NCBI GenBank assembly: GCA_008690995.1
Contig: VRMN01000002.1
Location: 1,302,001 to 1,366,000 of the forward strand
Direction: 5' to 3'
Source: Porphyridium purpureum
Taxonomy: Eukaryota > Rhodophyta > Bangiophyceae > Porphyridiales > Porphyridiaceae
DNA: 64,000 nucleotides
The notes under the pieces were generated by a model that did no database searches, was not told the DNA's origin, and saw only the letters and a program-made list of their open reading frames with translations. Below, piece by piece: positions 18,649-27,371 of this stretch. The translations under genes and the position numbers were made by a program. Numbering within the stretch: position 1 is the first letter of the stretch; each line of letters begins with the position of its first letter.

Positions 18649-20574
18649 ATGGAACTTGAGGCGTACACTTTGCGGCAGACCGCGCAGTTGCACGCCGTCG
18701 ATTATGTGATTCTGGCGGGATACTTTGTGACCGTGTTTGCAATCGCGATTTACGCTTCCGGGCGCTGTCGCCTCACTCGATCAGCTCCGCGTTTGTACAA
18801 CCCAGCGACGGTACGACTTGATGACACGAGCGTCCATTCGGATAGCGGTAGTGATTCAGGTGGTGAGACCGGGAGCGAGCAAGCTCTTCAGCAGCACGAA
18901 GATTCCGTAGCTGCGACGACAAAGGACCAGAGGCGGGCTGAAAAGTACTTCCTCGCGGACCGTGCTATGACATGGGTGGGAGTCGGCTGCTCGCTTTTCA
19001 TGAGCAACATTGGATCGGAGCACTTTATTGGTTTGGCGGGCTCCGGCGCAAGTTCAGGACTCGCCGTGTCTACGTTTGAGTGGTTCGCGTCACTCACGAT
19101 CGTCGTTATGCTTGGATATGTCTTTGTGCCCCGTTTGCTCAAGACTCGGATACAGACGCTGCCCGAATTGCTCACTGTGCGCTTCTCGGCAGCCAGCGGC
19201 CGCCTCGTGGCGTGCACAACCATCATCGGCGCAGTCGCAACCAAGATTTGCGTGACTTTGTACTCTGGCGCAATTATTCTGCGCGTGATCTTGGGGTGGA
19301 ACGCGGCCGCGTCGCTGTCATTTCTGCTAGGCGTGACGGCCATTTACACGTTGATCGGCGGTCTCTATGCCGTCGTGCTCACAGAAATTCTTCAAACCAT
19401 CTTGCTCTTTGCCGGTGGGCTGCCGCTGGTTGTTCTTGCCTTCCAAAAGGTGGGGGGATGGTCAGGCGTAGTTGCCTACTACTCCAACTTGAACATGGCG
19501 TACAAGCTGCACTTGTTCAACCGCAGCGAAAGCACGACGCAAGAGCCCTTTCCTTGGCCGGGTCTCTTGTTTGGTCTTGTGTGGATGGAAATTTGGTACT
19601 GGTGCACAGACCAAGTCGTCGTGCAGCGCGTGCTTGCAGCAAAGACTCGACTGCATGCCCAGGGAGGTTGCACATTGTGCGGGTTCTTCAAGCTGTTTGT
19701 GCCCTTTCTGATGGTATTCCCGGGCCTGTGTGCCCGAATTCTTTTTGCGGACGTGGTGGAATCAGACCCAAACCTCGCCTATCCAATGATGGTTGCCAGT
19801 ATTTTGCCGCGAGGGCTGACAGGACTGATGGTGTCGGCCATGCTGGCTGCACTGATGTCGAGCCTGGCAAGCACGTTCAATAGCACGAGCTCGATCATCG
19901 TGTTCGACTTTTATCGCGCGTGGCGCCCGGAAGCGTCCGGCGCATCGCTGGTCTGGGTCGGTCGCGCGTCTACTCTGGTGCTGGTGGTCGTATCGATTTT
20001 ATGGATTCCAATTGTAACGCACGTGAGCGACGAATTGTACGTCTACATTCAGAGCATGATCAGCTACCTGGCGCCTCCGATTGCTGTGGTATATCTTGCC
20101 GCGGTGTTGTGGCGCCGGGCTACTGCCACCGCCTCAGTGTGGACGCTGAGCATGGGGATGGTGCTTGGTCTCGCCCGGCTCATTCTGGAAGTTGTCTTCA
20201 TTGCGCTTGGCTCGCCGCGCCTGTTCCAGCCGCTGAGCTTCTTTGTGTACGCCAACTTTCTGTACTTTGCGATACTGTCTGCAGGCCTTTCAATAGTCTC
20301 CATGGTTAGTATCAGCTTATTTTCTACGCCGACGGATGAGGCCAAGCTCGCGCGCTTTTATGGGACCGGAGAGGCGGTAGGCGACGTGGACTGCCACCCG
20401 TCCACGCAGCAGGCGGAAGGGCAACATCATCAGCTGCACGTCTCGAGCGTATCACACAAGCCCGACACATTCAAGCATCCTGCTTCGCCTCTCTCTTGGG
20501 TGGAAACTGCCGTTCGAACGCTGTCTGCCGCCCTCATTGGCTGTGTGGCCTCGGTGGTGGTCCACTTTGCATAA
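18649..20574 (+). CDS. Sodium:solute symporter (SSS/SLC5 family)
   Basis: A 641-residue transporter with the LeuT-type fold of the SSS family (glucose, inositol, urea, proline carriers). Family landmarks are EKYFLADRAMTWVGVGCSLFMSNIGSEHFIGLAGSG, the gate helix STFEWFASLTIVVMLGYVFVPRLL, QTLPELLTVRFS, GGLYAVVLTEILQTILLF, CTDQVVVQRVLAAK and LTGLMVSAMLAALMSSLASTFNSTSSIIVFDFY. Twelve or more membrane helices are visible. A Ser/Asp/Gly-rich insert of about 55 residues lies between the first helix and the EKYFLA region. The substrate cannot be assigned, though the SLC5 sugar/inositol group is likely. The frame begins at GTG 18559; the ATG at 18649 is used. Confidence 0.92.
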   Translation: MELEAYTLRQTAQLHAVDYVILAGYFVTVFAIAIYASGRCRLTRSAPRLYNPATVRLDDTSVHSDSGSDSGGETGSEQALQQHEDSVAATTKDQRRAEKYFLADRAMTWVGVGCSLFMSNIGSEHFIGLAGSGASSGLAVSTFEWFASLTIVVMLGYVFVPRLLKTRIQTLPELLTVRFSAASGRLVACTTIIGAVATKICVTLYSGAIILRVILGWNAAASLSFLLGVTAIYTLIGGLYAVVLTEILQTILLFAGGLPLVVLAFQKVGGWSGVVAYYSNLNMAYKLHLFNRSESTTQEPFPWPGLLFGLVWMEIWYWCTDQVVVQRVLAAKTRLHAQGGCTLCGFFKLFVPFLMVFPGLCARILFADVVESDPNLAYPMMVASILPRGLTGLMVSAMLAALMSSLASTFNSTSSIIVFDFYRAWRPEASGASLVWVGRASTLVLVVVSILWIPIVTHVSDELYVYIQSMISYLAPPIAVVYLAAVLWRRATATASVWTLSMGMVLGLARLILEVVFIALGSPRLFQPLSFFVYANFLYFAILSAGLSIVSMVSISLFSTPTDEAKLARFYGTGEAVGDVDCHPSTQQAEGQHHQLHVSSVSHKPDTFKHPASPLSWVETAVRTLSAALIGCVASVVVHFA

Positions 20575-21469
20575 ATGCAGTGCACTGGTCAGGACGCACC
20601 CGCTCGCAGTGAAGGTTTTCGATCCTGTGGCTGTATGTATAATATAGTGTATTCCAATAAGCCGTATGCGTGGCGACTAGCGATGCGAAAGAGTGGAAAG
20701 TAGCATGATAGGCGAACGACTCTGTACCCCCGAGAAGCGAGTGGCAGAAAACGACCTTTTCACCGGCACACCACGTGTAACCCGTGTTCCTGAAGATAAC
20801 ATGGCGATGAAGCCGCCCGGCGAAGCACCGGTCCTGGATACCACCGTCGGGCTGTGCACACAGACATCCACGTAGTCTGCTGCGGGTGGCGGACAGACGC
20901 GCCGCAGCATGCGCGCGTGACGCATCTCCCGCCGCTCCCCGCCTTGCCATGGCGGAACGCGCTGCGTGTACCGCCTCTGACGCTCGATCGCGCGGGGTAC
21001 AGCACGAGCCATGTTCCATGTAAAAACGGTGCGTTCGTTTTTCGGGTCGCTCTGGGGGGAGCTGCTTCCAAACTGGGACGGTTTTAGTAGGAGAGCTCAG
21101 CGTGTTGGTCGACGCGTGCAGCAACGCCGAGGCCAAGTGGCTTGGAGGCTGGTTTTGTCCTATGAGAAAAGTAGCAATGACAGGAATACGTCGTTTATAA
21201 CATATCTAAGGTGTGTTAGTGTGGAGAGAGGGAGAGTGACGATCGATATTCTTGAACGTGTTTCGTGTATGAAGCGCGGGGGCGTGTTGAGGGGAACGTG
21301 GATTTGTGTCTGTCGGAGAGAGAAGGAGGGAGAGCGGAGAGGAGGAGGAAGGAGCGGGAGAAGAAGGCGGGACTGGTGAGAAGGGACGGAGGGAGCAAGC
21401 GGGGAAAGGGTGGAGGGAGTGAGGAAGGGGAGGGGAGAAAGGGGGAAAGTCGAGGGCGGACGAGGCACG
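20575..21469. other. Intergenic with purine-rich leader
   Basis: A spacer of 895 bp. From about 21215 to 21470 the plus strand is almost all G and A, forming a polypurine tract just before the flavoprotein ATG. Minus-strand frames across it give artificial Pro/Ser/Leu proteins. No gene recognised. Confidence 0.5.
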
Positions 21470-22861
21470 ATGAATGGCACAGGCGCGCACGTAGAGGCGC
21501 CGCCGTTGACGCTGGAGCAGTTTCGCAAGTCGTTGAGGGGCGAGCTGGTGCTCGACACGGACGCCGAGGAGTTGTACAGGCTGGCAAAGCAGATTTGGAA
21601 TGGCGATTGGGAGATTGATAACAGGCCAAAGATGATCGTGCATGCGCGCGGCGTCGCGGACGTGCGCTCGACCATCAGCTACGCGCAGCAACACGGCATG
21701 GAACTGGCGGTGCGGTGCGGCGGCCACTCGCTCAAGGGGCTCTCGACCAACGTCGGCGGCATTGTGCTGGACCTGGGCAAGCACATGAAGTCGGTTCGCG
21801 TCGACCTGGCCAAAAAGGAGGTGTGGTTCGAAGGCGGGTGCCTGGTGAAAGACGTCGACGCGGAGACCGCGCCGTTTGGCTTTGCGACCGTCCTGGGCGC
21901 GGTTGGGAACGCGGGTACGGGCGGACTCGTCAGTGGCGGTGGGTACGGCTACTTTAGCCGCGCGTACGGCCTGTCAGTAGACAATGTGCTGGAAATGGAC
22001 GTCGTGCTCGCTGACGGGTCCTTTGTGCGCGCGAGCGAGAATGAGAATCCGGATCTCTTTTGGGCATGCCGCGGAGGACAGTCTAATTTCGGGATCATCA
22101 CATCTTTCCGAATGAGGCTGTTTGAGTGCCCGAAGGAGATTTTTGGTGGTCTCGTCTTGTACGATATGGAAGACGCAGTCAAAGTACTTACGGCGTTTGA
22201 CGCCTTTGCTAGCGACCCGCAGTGTCCGCGAGAAGCGTCCACACACGTTTACTCAATCTGCCTCTCACCCGAGCAAAAGCTGCTCGCAGTGCAGGTATGT
22301 TACCTTGGCGATCCCAAGAAGGGCATGCAGGCATACGAGCGCTTGTTGAGCTCGGCGGTTCCTGTCGATGTGCAGTCGAAAATCACCACTTATCAAGAGT
22401 ACCAGGTCTTTTCCGACGAGGTGTATCGTATCAAGGGTATCCCGTCGTACTGGAGGTCACGCAACGTCAAGGCCGGCACGCGACTACCGGTGGACGACCT
22501 GGTGAGCATCATTAACTCGTCGCCATCGGAAGGTATCCTTGTCATTGAACACTTTGGAGGAAGAATTTGCGAAGTGGACCCCTCCGCGACGGCATACCGA
22601 CATCGCGATTCTAATTATGTGTTCACCTTCACCGGATTCGGCTTTCAAAACGCGAATGCTCGCAAGGAAGTGAAGAATTGGATGAACAATGCCGTCGAGC
22701 TGCTCGAGGAGTATTTGAGTGGGGGTTCGTATTTGAATTATGACAATGGCCCAGCTCAAGCTTCCTTTGGCGACAATCTGCCGCGCCTACGAGAGCTCAA
22801 GTTAAAGTACGACCCGATGAACTTTTTCCGATGCAACATTAACATCCTGCCGGCAGTTTGA
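21470..22861 (+). CDS. FAD-linked oxidase, berberine-bridge-enzyme-like
   Basis: A 463-residue flavoprotein of the VAO/PCMH family with a C-terminal BBE segment. The FAD domain has VRCGGHSLKG near residue 82, where the histidine (about 86) is the usual covalent flavin anchor, then GGCLVKDVDA, GTGGLVSGGGYGYFSRAYGLSVDNVLEMDVVLADG and DLFWACRGGQSNFGIIT. The second anchor of bicovalent BBEs, a cysteine in a GxCxxVG loop, is absent (GAVGNAGTGG), so single attachment is expected. The C-terminus has the BBE pattern YLNYDNG and LRELKLKYDPMNFFRCNINI. It probably oxidises a sugar or small alcohol. No leader is visible. The frame starts at GTG 21410; ATG 21470 is used. Confidence 0.9.
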   Translation: MNGTGAHVEAPPLTLEQFRKSLRGELVLDTDAEELYRLAKQIWNGDWEIDNRPKMIVHARGVADVRSTISYAQQHGMELAVRCGGHSLKGLSTNVGGIVLDLGKHMKSVRVDLAKKEVWFEGGCLVKDVDAETAPFGFATVLGAVGNAGTGGLVSGGGYGYFSRAYGLSVDNVLEMDVVLADGSFVRASENENPDLFWACRGGQSNFGIITSFRMRLFECPKEIFGGLVLYDMEDAVKVLTAFDAFASDPQCPREASTHVYSICLSPEQKLLAVQVCYLGDPKKGMQAYERLLSSAVPVDVQSKITTYQEYQVFSDEVYRIKGIPSYWRSRNVKAGTRLPVDDLVSIINSSPSEGILVIEHFGGRICEVDPSATAYRHRDSNYVFTFTGFGFQNANARKEVKNWMNNAVELLEEYLSGGSYLNYDNGPAQASFGDNLPRLRELKLKYDPMNFFRCNINILPAV

Positions 22862-23278
22862 ACAGACACCCTGTTCCTCGCGACGTGACTGCATTTGTGA
22901 AAAAGGTTGAGATGGGAGCCAGTATCTCTTCTCCTTAACTTGTTTATGCGTGGATAAGTATAGGACAATTGTTGCTTGTGTTCGACAAGGTGACAGGCGG
23001 ATATGGCCGCAAATTGTATCATGGCGTTCAAGCGATTGTTTATGTTTGTGATTATACATTCTTACCACATCCTCCTTCCTCACGAGTCCAGCTGATGGCC
23101 GACAAGCCCATCGTGCTTGCTCTGCAGACATTCGGACGTGTTCATGTCGTGGGGAGAATACGACGCGGCAGGGGTGATGTCGAGAAAGCACCCCTCCCGC
23201 AGAGGATTCTCGACCGCAAGATTCCGTCCTAGCCTGCCCCACTAAGCTGTTACTTTGGGGCGCAGCCACGAGACCATA
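22862..23278. other. Convergent spacer, nothing recognised
   Basis: A 417-bp region between the 3' ends of the flavoprotein gene and the KIX gene. I see no gene, repeat or GTAC cluster. Confidence 0.5.
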
Positions 23279-23566
23279 TTATTTGAGCTGGATCTGGACC
23301 ATGGCGCGAAAGTCAGACCAGAGAGTTTCAGACTCCTCCGGCTCGTACAGATCCAAGCTATCAAGCTGGATTGCCTCGACGCTCGCGCGAATCTGCTCAA
23401 TGTAGTCCTCGAAGGAACACGCCCACTGGAACATAGTCTTTTCCAGCACGACGGCAGTGCGATGTAGAGTTGCGACCGGGAACGCTTCAATCTTACGAAA
23501 CTCATCAACAATACGCTCGACCACGCAGGCGCGTATCTCCGGAAGCACTTGTTCTTTCCAAGCCAT
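23279..23566 (-). CDS. Small KIX-domain protein
   Basis: A 95-residue protein that is almost entirely one KIX domain. It starts MAWKEQVLPEIRACVVERI, then VATLHRTAVVLEKTMFQWACSFEDYIEQIRASVEAI. The W..QV...R..VV..I, A...E..MF..A and DY...I pattern matches the KIX domains of plant and fungal Mediator subunit MED15 and of CBP/p300. KIX domains bind activation domains. Here nothing else is attached: MED15 is normally hundreds of residues, so this is a solo domain, or an exon of a spliced gene. The open frame begins at GTG 23590; the ATG at 23566 falls exactly at the conserved tryptophan. Confidence 0.7.
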   Translation of the reverse strand: MAWKEQVLPEIRACVVERIVDEFRKIEAFPVATLHRTAVVLEKTMFQWACSFEDYIEQIRASVEAIQLDSLDLYEPEESETLWSDFRAMVQIQLK

Positions 23567-24125
23567 GTTCACTCGCTCCAACACCCTCACGTCAGGCGCA
23601 CGGTTGTGTTCCAGCTTGCCCTCCGTCCCGCGCCTTTCCTGCGCCCCGTCCTAACTTTCACCGCAGGCGTTTACGCCCTTTATGCGCGCGGGTGTGGTGG
23701 GAGCAATAAAGCGGGGACAGGCCCACGCAGTCTAGATTCACGTGGAGCGCGCGTTGTGGCGCACGACGCCATTTCGAGTTTCGCCGTGTTTTAGTATCAA
23801 AACCGCAAAACCGCAAAACCGCAAAACCGCCGAAGCGCCAAAGCGTCAAAGCGCAAACGGCGCGCGGCGCTCTGCAGCGCGTGAGCTTCGTAATCGCGTG
23901 TCGCGGGCGCCCACAAAAATATCTGCGTCTGTGACGTGTTGCCGCGCAACGGGAACCCGCCCGAGCAACGTGGACCGTCGGTTTGTCGCGTCCTCGCTGC
24001 GTTCAATTTGTTTGCCGTCTCGCATAAATTCAGGACATTTGTGGGTGTTCACTAGAAAGTGCAGTGGATGAAGAAAAAGAACCGCGGGTTCACGTCTTTT
24101 TTAACCTTTTTTTTAATTTCTGCGT
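23567..24125. other. Spacer with short tandem repeats
   Basis: About 560 bp between the KIX start and the NAA10 3' end. It contains the ACCGCAAA repeat described separately. No gene recognised. Confidence 0.45.
23800..23831 (+). repeat. ACCGCAAA tandem repeat
   Basis: An 8-bp unit ACCGCAAA is repeated nearly four times in a row, followed by looser AAAGCG units up to about 23860. It lies in the spacer between the KIX and NAA10 genes. It is too short and simple to call a mobile element. Confidence 0.75.
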
Positions 24126-24923
24126 TCAATGCGCTACAGCTTGCGCCTTGTCGGTCGCCGCGCTTGAGGCCTTGGGCGCGGGCTCTTCGAAGCGGAGTTG
24201 CATGTCTAGGGCGTCCTCCGCGTCCGCATAGTACTTGGTCTCGATGTCGTGCACCTTGTATCCGAGCGTGTCAATATAGAGATGCTTGGCTGGGCTGTTG
24301 CTCTTGCGCACGTGCAGCGACACATACTTGGCCTTGAAGTTTTCCTGCATCGCTCGATGCGCGGCCAGCATCAGGTTTTTCGCGATTCCCATCTTGCGGT
24401 GCGAACGAAGAACTGCGACCGACGTGATGTGGCCGTGCACCTCGGCTGAAGGCTCCTCCTCCATCTTGGCCAATACGTACCCCACCAGCTTCTGATTGTA
24501 ATCCTCCGCCACGAAAATCAGTTGCGGCCAGCTCAAAATGTGGTACATGTAGTACTTCATCTGATAGTTTTCCGGCAGGCACGCCAGATTCACGGCCTGC
24601 ATCGCCAAGAGATCCTCTGGCTGTGTGTTCCAAGCACACAAACAAGAGCGTCCGCAATCATTAACACAGGGGAGCACAAAGATTCACCAGAAATGCAACG
24701 ACGAAAACAGCAACCAGATCAGTCCATCCATTCTCTTCCATTCATTCTTCCTGAACCGCCAAACTCTGTGTTCCAAACACGTCCCACGCCCTCCCGCTAC
24801 ACCACTCAACCGAGCAGCTCGACGTCTCCCAGAAAGATGCGATGCCTTCCTTCCCGACGGACGCGACCTCGTCTCGTCTCGATAAACCTCCAAACTTACC
24901 GTTGCTTGACGAATATTGATCAT
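24126..24923 (-). CDS. NAA10: N-alpha-acetyltransferase catalytic subunit of NatA (spliced)
   Basis: Catalytic subunit of NatA, which acetylates the N-termini of nascent proteins at the ribosome together with NAA15. Exon 2 (24620 down to 24126) carries the GNAT domain with [31 protein letters not shown], the acetyl-CoA loop RSHRKMGIA and [11 protein letters not shown], then KYYADAEDA. The conserved N-terminus is missing from that open frame but occurs upstream as a 24-nt exon 1 (24923 down to 24900) encoding MINIRQAT, ending in ACG before a GTAAGT donor. A CAG acceptor lies just before the proline codon. Splicing (phase 0) gives 172 residues beginning [16 protein letters not shown], matching animal MNIRNARPEDLMNMQ. 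The tail is Ala/Lys-rich. Confidence 0.93.
24621..24899 (-). other. Spliceosomal intron of NAA10
   Basis: A 279-nt intron with GTAAGT at the 5' end and CAG at the 3' end on the minus strand. It is placed by homology: removal joins the conserved MxNIRxA start to PEDLLAMQ. It is the only intron I can demonstrate in a protein gene here. Confidence 0.88.
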
Positions 24924-25102
24924 GATGCCTGTATGCGCGTACTTGAGCGTTCGTCCCGCATCCAACTCCTTCCCTGTTGATGAAGAGATGCGAGGACACG
25001 ACACGATCCACGACCTCTCCCCCTTCACTCCGGCCCCCATGGCCATACGCCGAGCTCGACTTGTACGCAGCCTTGTTGCGGACGCACGCTCCGAAACACG
25101 CG

Positions 25103-25122
25103 GTACAGTTGATAAACTGTAC
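25103..25122. promoter_or_regulatory. 20-bp GTACAGTT inverted repeat
   Basis: A perfect inverted repeat with 8-bp arms GTACAGTT and AACTGTAC around a GATA spacer. It lies in the 319-bp divergent promoter between NAA10 (minus) and the plastid protein gene (plus), 121 bp before the ATG of the latter. It is built from two copies of the element that recurs through the window. A (TG)n run follows at about 25206-25222. Confidence 0.55.
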
Positions 25123-25242
25123 ATCCTGCGTTTTTGTCCAAGTCGCGAGTAGGCGACGACGGGAGTGGAGAAGAAGAAGGGTGGAGATTGAAGATCCAAG
25201 ATTGTGTTTGTGTGTGTGTGTGTCTCGGTGGATTGAGAAGCG

Positions 25243-27225
25243 ATGGCGTTCTGCGGTGCATTGAACCCGGTCGGTCTCGCGCCAGCACCGTCATTTGCTG
25301 GTCATCGGGAGAGCAGTGTGGTGGCATTGCCGTGTGCACGCGATGTCAAGGGACGACGAACGCGTGCCGCCCAACGGCATGTTGGAGCGAAGGGCGCGCG
25401 TGCGGTGGTTATGGCCGTGGAGGGCGATGGGGAAGCGGTGAAGAGCAGGAAGAGAAAGGACTCGAGCAGGGTGCGCAGCGTGCTGGTTGCGTTGCTCGGG
25501 CTTGTTGGCATGTTTGTTCCGCCGCTCGGCGCGGTGCGCGCACCGCTCTCGGTGAATGCGTCGACTGTGTCGACGTCATCGCGCACGTTGACGCGGTCAG
25601 AGGCACAGAGGATGAAATCTGCGAGAAAAATAGTCACGATAGTGGCCAAAGGAGGCGCTAGCACGGCGCCACGGGCGGCACCCACGGCAACCGACCTGCC
25701 GACGCAGACAGCCAACATCTCTGAACCAAAGACCCTCACGGAAAAGCTGCTGGCGTTTGCGAAGAAAGTGGGACCGGGTGTGTTTGTGTTTATGGCCGTT
25801 TTTTGGTTGTTGCGCGTTGGCTTTGAAAAATTCAAGCAGTCGCAGATTGACAAGCTGAGGAGCCAACTGGGTGCGATGGGAGGCTTTGACGCGGAACAGA
25901 TGGAAAAGCTGTTCTCGACGGCCATGATGGGTGGAAGTGACGCCTCGGCCGCCGACAGCAAAGCCATGCAAGAGATGGCCGCGAAGCTGCTCGAAGGCAT
26001 GTCCGGCACGGCCGACCCAAATCTGGCGTCGAAAATGCGATTAAATTTGAAAGGGAACGCCGCGGCGGCACAGGAAGAGGTCAAAGTCGATATCAAGTCG
26101 GTGTTACTACCGGCCGCAAGTGAGTTTGAAGCCGCACTGATCAACCTTATGGATGAATATCCAGAGGATGATGACGCGATCAAAAAGAGTGTCCTGGAAG
26201 TGGCGGGTACGCAGGATGTTGCTGCCGTGAAGTCACTTTTTACGGCCTTCGGATCCAAGCAACTTTCTGCACTGATAGATAAGGTTGCCGCGAAAGTCGA
26301 GTCCGACGATCGCGATTCGCTCGTGAATTTAAGTGCCCTGGCCACATGCGCGACGCGACTGAATTTTATTGGTGCCTCTGTATTTGGTGTGAAAACCGTC
26401 CAGTACACCCCAAGGAGAGCTCGCACAGACGGGGCCGATGAAGAGGAGAAAAATTCTGCATCCGAAACTAAATCAAAGGAGAAGGACCAAACTGCGGAAA
26501 AGGCGGCGAATACAGAGAGCGTTTCTGCGCCAGCGCAAGAGACACCAACTGCACAAGCCGCAGGCGAGACATCTAGTGATGCAAATGCTACGGCAAAGCA
26601 AGGGGATGAAGATGTCGAGAACACAACCGAGACCTTGTCGTACGAAGTGCCAAACGTCGAATTTGTGTACACAGGCAGTGCGGTCGTTGGCAGGGAGCAG
26701 GAGTCTGCGCTGTACAAGCGCTACTCCATGTACTGCTTCTCGTCCGAAGAGCGCATGCAAAATGATCTCATATCCTTGACGACCGTGCGTAGTTTGTTAG
26801 GCATTGATGAAGAAGCTGCTGACCGAATCGACCAGGAGGTTGCGGCGGCGATGCTCCAAGTGGCCATGTCGGGAGCCGCGGCCTTTGGTGAGGGTGGCGA
26901 GGACCTCGATAGCATCCAGAAGCAGTTTGCCAGCCTCCTCGGAGATGACAAGGCGCAAGGGATCAAGGACGAGACGGCACTGATGAATGTGTTTTATTCG
27001 CTGCAGCAAGTAATCGACAAGGAAGGCCTCTCAACCGAGGACATTTCGGAACTGCGAAAAATGGCAACGACCCTGGGCATTGACCTCAACCTCATTTTGA
27101 ATGGCAACGAGAACATGATCAAGGCCATGGGCCCGGAGGCTGAGCAAATATTCAAGACGTTGCGAAAGGCCATTGCGGACGATGAGAAGGCGAAAGCTGA
27201 GCCCGGATCCAAACAACAAAAGTAA
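25243..27225 (+). CDS. Predicted plastid membrane protein, helical, unknown function
   Basis: A 660-residue protein. The start MAFCGALNPVGLAPAPSF and the following Arg/Ala/Ser-rich stretch look like a plastid transit peptide. Two hydrophobic segments follow: VRSVLVALLGLVGMFVPPLGAV (about 77-98) and GPGVFVFMAVFWLLRVGFE (about 177-195). The rest is soluble helix, with an acidic Lys/Glu/Ala linker near 390-460 and a second helical block starting near SLLGIDEEAADRIDQEVAAAM. That last phrase recalls the helical repeats of the inner-envelope protein Tic110, but the likeness is short and I do not assign the family. Long antisense frames cover this gene and are shadows. A 20-bp GTAC palindrome lies just upstream. 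Confidence 0.7.
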   Translation: MAFCGALNPVGLAPAPSFAGHRESSVVALPCARDVKGRRTRAAQRHVGAKGARAVVMAVEGDGEAVKSRKRKDSSRVRSVLVALLGLVGMFVPPLGAVRAPLSVNASTVSTSSRTLTRSEAQRMKSARKIVTIVAKGGASTAPRAAPTATDLPTQTANISEPKTLTEKLLAFAKKVGPGVFVFMAVFWLLRVGFEKFKQSQIDKLRSQLGAMGGFDAEQMEKLFSTAMMGGSDASAADSKAMQEMAAKLLEGMSGTADPNLASKMRLNLKGNAAAAQEEVKVDIKSVLLPAASEFEAALINLMDEYPEDDDAIKKSVLEVAGTQDVAAVKSLFTAFGSKQLSALIDKVAAKVESDDRDSLVNLSALATCATRLNFIGASVFGVKTVQYTPRRARTDGADEEEKNSASETKSKEKDQTAEKAANTESVSAPAQETPTAQAAGETSSDANATAKQGDEDVENTTETLSYEVPNVEFVYTGSAVVGREQESALYKRYSMYCFSSEERMQNDLISLTTVRSLLGIDEEAADRIDQEVAAAMLQVAMSGAAAFGEGGEDLDSIQKQFASLLGDDKAQGIKDETALMNVFYSLQQVIDKEGLSTEDISELRKMATTLGIDLNLILNGNENMIKAMGPEAEQIFKTLRKAIADDEKAKAEPGSKQQK

Positions 27226-27289
27226 AGCCACCGCACTTTGTGAGCCCTTACCTCGTTTCTCTTGATTTCCTGCGCACGACATGGTGGGT

Positions 27290-27297
27290 GTACAGTT
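27290..27297 (+). promoter_or_regulatory. Single GTACAGTT element
   Basis: One exact GTACAGTT 75 bp upstream of the Ycf48-like gene ATG, in a spacer of only 146 bp. It is listed because the same octamer forms the palindromes at 25103 and 33286. Confidence 0.35.
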
Positions 27298-27371
27298 GGG
27301 CTCATGATGGTCGTGGAGATTTGCGTCCGAAGCGCTTGACGTTGTGAGCTACCGCGCGCGCGTACTTTGTC

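Noticed and set aside
21160-21784. Long minus-strand frames opposite the polypurine tract
   Set aside because: Pro/Ser/Leu translations are the expected artefact of a GA-rich strand.
24500-24677. Unspliced N-terminus of NAA10 ([19 protein letters not shown])
   Set aside because: Does not match the family; it is intron sequence, and the spliced start MINIRQAT fits exactly.
25302-26717. 471-codon minus-strand open frame
   Set aside because: It is antisense to the plastid membrane protein gene; Ser/Ala-rich translation with no motif, a shadow of the sense codons.
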